Positions 1 to 9,500 of a DNA stretch of 64,000 nt are shown piece after piece. Below the pieces are notes generated by a model. That model did not search any database. It was not told the origin of the DNA and saw only the letters and a program-made list of their open reading frames with translations. A program made the position numbers and the translations under genes. Origin of the DNA: Pegea sp. RAD2-039 (taxonomy: Eukaryota > Chordata > Thaliacea > Salpida > Salpidae); the NCBI GenBank assembly GCA_034620365.1, contig JAQGEQ010000109.1, positions 1 to 64,000 of the forward strand, given 5' to 3'. Each line of letters begins with the position of its first letter. Position 1 is the first letter of the stretch.

Positions 1-442
1 AGATGTGACGTCATCAAAAACCAGTAAGTGCAATTCTAAATCAATGACGTCACTAACAAATCGTTTTACAGCGCGTGACAACAAACCAGCTATGACGTCA
101 TCAGTTACAGAAGCTTTCGAGCCATTTTTGAAAATTGAAAATCAAACTTCACAAACATGGAATCAACTTGGGGAAATTCCCGAAAATTTATTTCCGATCA
201 TTTTGAAGCCTCACTCAAAGGGAATTCCCCTTAAATTGGATTACAGCGACGCGCGAAAATACGTGACGCGATATGAAAACGCGATGAAACGCGACAGCTT
301 CGAAATTTGTTTAGAAGTCACCGAATCTCGCGAAGTTTTGATTCAAATTAGTCTTGATGACGATCAAAGTCGTTTTGGGGTTTCCCCTGATCAGAAAACC
401 ACCATCGATGTTTGTAACGCGATTTGTATCTTTGAAAAGTGA
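1..442 (+). CDS. 3' terminal exons of an unrecognised protein (partial)
   Basis: The gene enters from the left edge. A probable exon ends near 23 (donor GTAAGTG). A 48-bp intron containing one TGACGTCA follows, with acceptor TTTTACAG near 71. The last exon runs from about 72 to the TGA at 440-442. The exon encodes roughly 120 residues with alternating hydrophobic and charged segments (EICLEVTESREVLIQISLDD) and ends ICIFEK. There is no membrane segment or recognisable catalytic motif, and I do not recognise the family. The apparent GTG start at position 5 is only where the frame opens, not a real start. The gene converges on the AXDND1-like gene, leaving about 135 bp between the two stop codons. 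Confidence 0.6.
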   Translation, partial: DVTSSKTSKCNSKSMTSLTNRFTARDNKPAMTSSVTEAFEPFLKIENQTSQTWNQLGEIPENLFPIILKPHSKGIPLKLDYSDARKYVTRYENAMKRDSFEICLEVTESREVLIQISLDDDQSRFGVSPDQKTTIDVCNAICIFEK

Positions 443-531
443 TGATGACGATCAAAGTCGTTTTGGGGTTTCCCCTGATCAGAAAACCACCATCGATGTT
501 TGTAACGCGATTTGTATCTTTGAAAAGTGAT
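356..531. repeat. 88-bp perfect or near-perfect tandem duplication across a stop codon
   Basis: GATGACGATCAAAGTCG starts at 356 and again at 444, a period of 88. The unit covers the last 28 codons of the upstream gene and its TGA. The first copy terminates translation at 442, so the second lies in the presumed 3' untranslated region. I see no differences between the copies, which suggests a recent event or an assembly artefact. Confidence 0.9.
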
Positions 532-577
532 GACGTCATTGAGAATAATTACAAGAAATTTTGTGATTTTTTTTTTA

Positions 578-3500
578 TTATTTTTTCGAACTTTTTCGTC
601 TTTTTGAAACGCTAGAAGCGCGTCGCTTTTTAATTTGTTCTTTTTTCGTTAAACTTTTTCTTTTTGTTCTATCTTCTTCAAACTGAAAATTTTCAAATCG
701 TTTCAAATAAACAAAAATTTCAAATATTTGTTACCTCGACTTCCGGATCATTGATTTCCGGATCATTATTTACACTTTCTGGTTCATCAATTTCCGGGTT
801 CTCGATGATTATTCTTTTGTTTTCATCTTCATCAGTTGATACTCCCAACTATCAAAATAGTCATAAAATCAGTGAAGTGGAACGAAAGTCAGTGAAGTGG
901 AACGAAAGTCAGTGAAGTGGAACAGAAGTCAGTGAAGTGGAACAGAAGTCAGTGAAGTGGAACGAAGTCAGTGAAGTGGAACGAAGTCAGTGAAGTGGAA
1001 CGAAAGTCAGTGAAGTGGAACAGAAGTCAGTGAAGTGGAACAGAAGTCAGTGAAGTGGAACGAAGTCAGTGAAGTGGAACGAAAATCAGTGAAGTGGAAC
1101 GAAAGTCAGTGAAGTGAAACGAAAATCAGTGAAGTGGAACGAAAGTCAGTGAAGTGAAACGAAGTTAGTGAAGTGAAAGAAACCTGTATTTGTAATTTTC
1201 GAATCATTTCACGATTTTTAATTAGTTCTTCTTCCATTTCAATCATTTTCATTTCAGCATTTTGGGCTCTTTGTTCGGTATCTCTGCAGTGATGATGTCA
1301 TTGGGAGTGTGTTAGTGACGTCATCATCAACTTACACTAATTCTTGTTGTAGATTGTCTACTTTACAGATGGCTTCTACAGCTGATGACGTCACCGCAGA
1401 TTCTGGTAAGATGAAGTCACTAAGAAATTCGTCTGAAATAATTGATTGAACGATGTTGTCATGGGAATCGATTTTTTTAATTCCAATCGGTGTTTTAAGG
1501 ACTTCTAAAAAAGAAAATTTTTAATTTTTATTTTTTTTACTGAATTTTTTTTTACTTTTTCCGATTTCACTTTTTTCCAGAGAATTCTGAAAAATTAAAA
1601 TTTATTTAAATTTTAGGGGATTTTTTTTGGGGTAGGGGGGGGTAGAGATGCTCAATTTACTGACTTTTATATCATCTAATAAAGTCTTCATCACTTCTGA
1701 TCTTTCCTAAAAACTCAACAAAATCTCAAAACTTTTTTTTTTTATTTTTTTTTTTTTTTTGAACCTCAAATTTCATCTCCTGAAACTTCTGCCTCGCTTT
1801 TACATCTCCGAATAAAACCTCTTTGACATCTAACTTCTCTTCTTTCATAATCAAATCCGGTTGTGACTTCGTTTTCCAATCAACCAACGGAAACCTTTCT
1901 TCAAATTGTTTGTTGAACTGAAAATTTGAATGACGTCACAACAGCTTTAATGACGTCACAACAGCTTTGATGACGTCACAACAGCTTTCATGACGTCACA
2001 ACAGCTTTAATGACGTCACAACAGCTTTAATGACGTCACAACAGCTTTGATGACGTCACAACAGCTTTGATGACGTCACTAACAACCAAATTCACCTGGA
2101 TTTTCATCTGATTTTTGTAATTGTTGGTTTCTTGTGAATATTCTTGGTTCGAAACGAAATCTTGATCAGAATCTTTGGAAGATCTAGTTTCGGAACTTTG
2201 AGAACTTTTTGATCCTTTTTTGTGATGAAATCTTTGATTTTCTTTTGAATATTTCGAATTTCTAGTTTTTACGCTCAAACGCTTCGGACTTTTTACACGT
2301 GGTCGAAACTGCGCATGTACAGCAAATTCACGAACCTTATAATTATAACTTTTTTGATTCCTGTTGAAATTTTCAGATGTTTCTCTGATATCTGATTGGC
2401 TTGTCGCATTTTTATTTTTCAAAACGACTTTTTCAATTTTAAACGCTTCTGTTGTATATTTTCCTAACGCCAAGAGCTTTTTCGAACTTTTAATTGTCTC
2501 CGTCGATTGCGATGACGTCATCTCATTTCCAGCTTGATTTGATTGATCTTCCATTTCATTAATCTAAATATTTCTTTGATGACGCTATTGCTCTTTATGA
2601 CGTCATTTATCTATTACCTCGTTTAATATCGTCATCGTATCTGTCATGACGTCATCGCCTACTTTCGCATGAACTAATTTCAAAGCTTGCTTATTTCTTG
2701 ATTTTTCTGAACTAAAACTGGCAATTTTCTGCAAGTTTATTTTTATTAAAAATATAAAAAAAACTGAACTTTTTCTTTTGTTACCTTTAAATTTCGGTTT
2801 TCAGCAGATTTAAAAAAAGAACTCTCACTTTCTGTAACTTTACTTGCAGCATTATCAATTGCAGCATTATCAATTGCAGCATTATCAATTGCAGCATCAT
2901 CAATTGCAGCATTACCAATTGCAGCATTATCAATTGCAGCATTATCAATTGCAGCATTATCAATTGCTGTATTATCAATTGCGGCATTATCAATTGCAGC
3001 ATTATCAATTGCTGTATTATCAATTGCAGCATTAGGAATTACAGCATCATCAATTGCAGCATCACCAATTGCAGCATCACCAATTGCAGCATTACCAATT
3101 GCAGCATTATTAATTGCAGTGTTACCAATTGCAGCGTTACCAATTGCAGCATTATCTATTGCAGCATTACCAATTGCAGCATTATCAATTGCAGCATCAC
3201 CAATTGCAGCATTACCAATTGCAGCATTATTAATTGCAGTGTTACCAATTGCAGCGTTACCAATTGCAACATTATCAATTGCAGCATTATGAATTGCAGC
3301 ATTATCAATTGCAGCATCATCAACTGCAGCATGACCAATTAGAGTAGCAGTACGAGTTGTAGCGGAATCATCAATTGCAAAAGTATCATTAGCTACAACA
3401 GTTTTGATTTTTGAAATATTTTGTTCATGTGAATCATCAGAAACTACAATTGCTTGAGATACTTTTTGTAAATCATCAGTAACTTCTTCTTCTTCTCCAC

Positions 3501-6500
3501 TTTTCTCTTCATCTTTTGCATACTAATTGCAAAGATTTTATTCAAATGATTTTCTATCACATTTTCAACAGACCTTTTTATCCTTAGTTTTCCTCTGATC
3601 TTTTTCATCTGTGTCTTCTTCATCTGCGTCTTCATCATCTGTGTCTTCTTCATCTGTATCTTCTTCATCTGTGTCTTCTTCATCTGTGTCTTCTTCATCT
3701 GTATCTTCTTCATCTGTGTCTTCATCATCTGTGTCTTCTTCATCTGATCTTTTTTTCAAATTATTTCTTTTCTTTTTTCTTTTTCTTAGTTTCTGCAAAT
3801 TAATTTTTATCAATATTTTTTCAATTTAGATTTTTCTAATTTCTTTTCAACCTTTTTTTTCTGCACCGAGATTTCTGGCTCAACAAAACCTTTTGTCTAA
3901 AAAATCAGAAAAAAATCACTTGCCAAGCAACCAATCACTAAGTTACTAACTTACTTAGTAACTAACTTACTTAGCAACCAACTTACTTAGCAACCAATCA
4001 CTAAGCAACTAACTTACTTAGCAACCAACTTACTTAACAACCAATCACTAAGCAACTAAATTACTTAGCAACCAATCACTAAGCAACTAACTTACTTAGC
4101 AACAAACTTACTTAGCAACCAATCACTAAGCAACTAACTTACTTAGCAACAAACTTACTTAGCAACCAATCACTAAGCAACTAACTTACTTAGCAACTAA
4201 CTTACTTAGCAACCAACTTACTTAACAACCGATCACTAAGCAACTAACTTACTTAGCAACCAACTTACTTAACAACCAATCACTAAGCAACTAACTTACT
4301 TAGCAACCAACTTACTTAACAACCAATCACTAAGCAACTAAATTACTTAGCAACCAATCACTAAGCAACTAACTTACTTAGCAACAAACTTACTTAGCAA
4401 CCAATCACTAAGCAACTAACTTACTTAGCAACCAACTTACTTAACAACCGATCACTAAGCAACTAACTTACTTAGCAACCAACTTACTTAACAACCAATC
4501 ACTAAGCAACTAACTTACTTAGCAACCAACTTACTTAACAACCAATCACTAAGCAACTAAATTACTTAGCAACCAATCACTAAGCAACTAACTTACTTAG
4601 CAACAAACTTACTTAGCAACCAATCACTAAGCAACTAACTTACTTAGCAACCAACTTACTTAACAACCGATCACTAAGCAACTAACTTACTTAGCAACCA
4701 ACTTACTTAACAACCAATCACTAAGCAACTAACTTACTCAACAACCAATCACTAAGCAACTAACTTACTTAGCAACCAATCACTAAGCAACTAACTTACT
4801 TAACAACCAATCACTAAGCAACTAACTTACTTAGCAACAAACTTACTTAGCAACCAATCACTAAGCAACTAACTTACTTAGCAACCAACTTACTTAACAA
4901 CCAATCACTAAGCAACTAACTTACTTAACAACCAATCACTAAGCAACTAACTTACATAGCAACCAACTTACTTAGCAACCAATCACTAAGCAACTAACTT
5001 ACTTAGCAACCAACTTACTTAACAACCAATCACTAAGCAACTAACTTACTTAACAACCAATCACTAAGCAACTAACTTACATAGCAACTAACTTACTTAG
5101 CAACCAACTTACTTAACAACCAATCACTAAGCAACTAACTTACTTAACAACCAATCACTAAGCAACTAACTTACATAGCAACTAACTTACTTAACAACCA
5201 ATCACTAAGCAACTAACTTACATAGCAACTAACTTACATAGCAACCAACTTACTTAGCAACCAATCACTAAGCAACTAACTTACTTAGCAACCAATCACT
5301 AAGCAACTAACTTACTTAGCAACCAACTTACTTAACAACCAATCACTAAGCAACTAACTTACTTAACAACCAATCACTAAGCAACTAACTCACCCTAATT
5401 TTTCCTTTTTTATGCTTTGAAAAACTCTTTAAACACTAAAACACAAATGTCATGAACAACTGACAACTGATTATGAAGTCATCATTAAACATTTTTACTT
5501 TTTTTTTCTTTTTTTCTAAAACAGTTTTTTGTTCCTTAATTTCTTCCAAAATTATATTTGCATTTTTGATCCAACTACTCGCTTCTTCCTGTAATGATGC
5601 TATATATAAAACGATGACGTCACAGAGATTTGGTGACGTCACAAACCTTGAAGTGAGCAAAATCAAATGCATCTGATTTTTCCAAAGATTTATTAATTTT
5701 TTTAATCTCGAAAACTTCACTAATAGAACTGAAAAAATAAAATATTACAAATCCTGAAGATGAAGATCAGAAAATGAAGATCAGATGATGAAGATCAGAA
5801 GATGAAGATCAGATGATGAAGATCAGAAGATGAAGATCATAAGATGAAGATTAGAAGATGAAGATCAGAAGATGAAGATCAGATGATGAAGATCAGAAGA
5901 TGAAGATCAGATGATGAAGATCAGAAGATGAAGATCAGAAGATGAAGATCAGAAGATGAAGATCAGAAGATGAAGATCATAAGATGAAGATCAGAAGATG
6001 AAGATCAGAAGATAAAGATTAGAAGATAAAGATCAGAAGATGAAGATCAGAAGATGAAGATTAGAAGATGAGGATCAAAAGATGAAGATTAAAGGATGAA
6101 GATCAGAATATGAAGATCAGATGATGAAGATCAGAAGATGAAGATCATAAGATGAAGATTAGAAGATGAAGATCAGAAGATGAAGATCAGATGATGAAGA
6201 TCAGAAGATGAAGATCATAAGATGAAGATTAGAAGATGAAGATCAGAAGATGAAGATCAGAAGATGAAGATCATAAGATGAAGATCAGAAGATGAAGATC
6301 AGAAGATAAAGATTAGAAGATAAAGATCAGAAGATGAAGATCAGAAGATGAAGATTAGAAGATGAGGATCAAAAGATGAAGATTAAAGGATGAAGATCAG
6401 AATATGAAGATCAGAAGATGAAGATCAAAAGATGAAGATCAGAAGATAAAGGTCAGAAGATAAAGATTAGAAGATAAAGATTAGATGATAAAGATTAGAA

Positions 6501-9500
6501 GATAAAGATCAAAAGATGAAGATCAGAAGATGAAGATGAGGATCAGAAGATGAGGATCAGAAGATGAAGATCAGAAGATGAAGATCAAAAGATGAAGATC
6601 AGAAGATGAAGATCAGAAGATGAAGATCAGAAGATGAAGATCAGAAGATGAAGATCAGAAGATGATCTTACTTATTTATTTGATCACTAAATTGTTGGAT
6701 ACTGGTTCCGACTTCAACAGATTTTTCTTTTAAATCATTAAAAGGAACGTGAATCGAGAAGCAATCTTGTGACGTCATATCATCGTCATAATCAGGTGAT
6801 AGATGAAGAAGCGATTGAATCATCCACTGAGTCATCTCATTATGAATACTTCGACTCTATAACATTCGATGACGTCATCAACGCGATCTGGTAGATGTAA
6901 GGATCACCTGAGCGGCTAATTTCGCGTTTTCAGCTTCGATTGCGTAATTAGTTGACTTCAACCAATTAGAAAGCATATTTGCACAATCTTTAATTTCCAA
7001 TCTTAAAAAATGAGGATTAGAAGAAGATCGGATGACGTCATTCCCACCTGATATGAGCACTTCCTTTCCTTTTCATCTCATGTTGCTTGCCAACAAGCGA
7101 TTTTGTCTTTTCAGTCATTTCGACAAAATCTTTGAGTTGATGATGAAATTGGATCAATTCTTTTTCTTTAATCTCAGTACAGTTTGAAACATTTCGTTGA
7201 AAGATGTTTCTCCAAGCTTCTAGATTCGCTTCTAAATGACTCTCTTCCCGGGAAACCCCTGAAACAAACATTTTTGGTCGAAATTTCACTTTTGGCGCCA
7301 TTTTTGTTTCCGACCATTTTCTCCGTTTATTCGAATTTGAAGTTGTTTATCGAGTTTTGTGAGATGATCAAAAACCTGAAACATCTTAGATGCTTGATCA
7401 TGTAACTCTCCATTCTCGTTTCTAGCGACGATGACGTCATAAAGAATCATTAGAAGAGGATGAGGAGTTACTTGTGACGTCGGAACATCGGAAGAGCTGC
7501 TTCTTGACAAGATTTAATGATTTGTTGCGCCATTTGAAGATGGGATTTATTATTAAGAAGATTTTCACCAGAAAAACGCCCCAAATCCGAATTGACTTTC
7601 TGAGTTGAAGATCAGAAGATGATTAGTAGAGGACCGGAAGTAGTGGGCCGGAAATAGAAAACCGGAAGTAGAGGGCCAGAAGTAGTGGGCCGGAAGTAGA
7701 GGGCCGGAAGTAGTGGGTCGAAAATAGAAGACTAGAAGTAGTGGGCCGGAAGTAGTGGGCCGAAAGTAGAAGACCGGAAGTAGTGGGCTGGAAGTAGAGG
7801 GCCGGAAGTAAAGGACAGGAAGTAGTGGGCCGGAAGTAGTAGGCCAGAAGTAGAAGACCGCAAGTAGAGGACCGAAAGTAGAGGGCCGAAAGTAGAAGAC
7901 CGGAAGTAGTGGGCTGGAAGTAGAGGGCCGGAAGTAAAGGACAGAAAGTAGTGGGCCGGAAGTAGAGGACCGGAAGTAGTGGGCCGGAAGTAGTGGGCCG
8001 GAAGTAGAGGGCTGGAAGTAGAGGGCCGGAAGTAAAGGACAGGAAGTAGTGGGCCGGAAGTAGAGGGCTGGAAGTAGTGGGCCGGAAGTAGTGGGCCGGA
8101 AGTAGAGGGCTGGAAGTAGAGGGCCGGAAGTAAAGGACAGGAAGTAGTGGGCCGGAAGTAGAGGGCTGGAAGTAGTGGGCCGGAAGTAGAAGACCGCAAG
8201 TAAAGGACCGGAAGTAGAGGGCCAGAAGTAGTGGGCCGGAAGTAGAAGACCGCAAGTAAAGGACCGGAAGTAGAGGGCTGGAAGTAGTGGGCCGGAAGTA
8301 GTGGGCCGGAAGTAGAAAACCGGAAGTAGAGGACCAGAAGTAGTGGGCCGGAAATAGAAAACCGGAAGTAGAGGGTCAGAAGTAGTGGACCGGAAGTAGA
8401 GGGCCGGAAGTAGTGGGTCGAAAATAGAAGACTAGAAGTAGTGGGCAGGAAGTAGTGGGCCGAAAGTAGAAGACCGGAAGTAGAGGGCTGGAAGTAGTGG
8501 GCCGGAAGTAGTGGGCCGGAAGTAGAAAACCGGAAGTAGAGGACCGGAAGTAGAGGACCAGAAGTAGTGGGCCGGAAATAGAAAACCGGAAGTAGAGGGT
8601 CAGAAGTAGTGGACCGGAAGTAGAGGGCCGGAAGTAGTGGGTCGAAAATAGAAGACTAGAAGTAGTGGGCAGGAAGTAGTGGGCCGAAAGTAGAAGACCG
8701 GAAGTAGTGGGCTGAAAGTAGAGGGCCGGAAATAAAGGACAGGAAGTAGTGGGCCGGAAGTAGAAGACCGCAAGTAGAGGACCGGAAGTAGAGGGCCGAA
8801 AGTAGAAGACCGGAAGTAGTGGGCTGGAAGTAGAGGGCCGGAAGTAAAGGACAGGAAGTAGTGGGCCGGAAGTAGAGGGCTGGAAGTAGTGGGCCGGAAG
8901 TAAAGGACCGGAAGTAGAGGGCCGGAAGTAGTGGGCCGGAAGTAGTGGGCCGGAAGTAGAGGACCGGAAGTAGTGGGCTGGAAGTAGTGGGCCGGAAGTA
9001 GAGGTCGGAAGTAGAGGTCGGAAGTAGAGGGCCGGAAGTAGTGGGCCGGAAGTAGAGGGCCGGAAGTAGTGGGCCGGAAGTAGTGGGCCAGAAGTAGTGG
9101 GCCGGAAGTAGTGGGCCAGAAGTAGTGGGCCAGAAGTAGAGGACCGGAAGTAGAGGACCGGAAGTAGTGGGCTGGAAGTAGTGGGCCGGAAGTAGAAGAC
9201 CGGAAGTAGTGGGCCGGAAGTAGTGGGCCGGAAGTAGAGGACCGGAAGTAGTGGGCCGGAAGTAGTAGGCCGGAAGTAGAAGACCGCAAGTAGAGGACCG
9301 AAAGTAGAGGACTGGAAGTAGTGGGCCGGAAGTAGAAGACCGCAAGTAAAGGACCGGAAGTAGAGGGCCGGAAGTAGTGGGCCGCAAGTAAAGGACCGGA
9401 AGTAGAGGGCCGGAAGTAGTGGGCCGGAAGTAGAAGACTGGAAGTAGTGGGCCGGAAGTAGTGGGCCGGAAGTAGAGGACCGGAAGTAGAGGGCCGGAAG

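Noticed and set aside
2787-3338. LQLIML-repeat and QHYQL-repeat open frames
   Set aside because: They are other-frame readings of the 15-bp repeat. The IDNAA frame is the one continuous with flanking coding exon sequence.
3611-3829. Serine-rich plus-strand frame (SSSSVSSSS)
   Set aside because: It is the antisense shadow of the acidic DEEDT exon.
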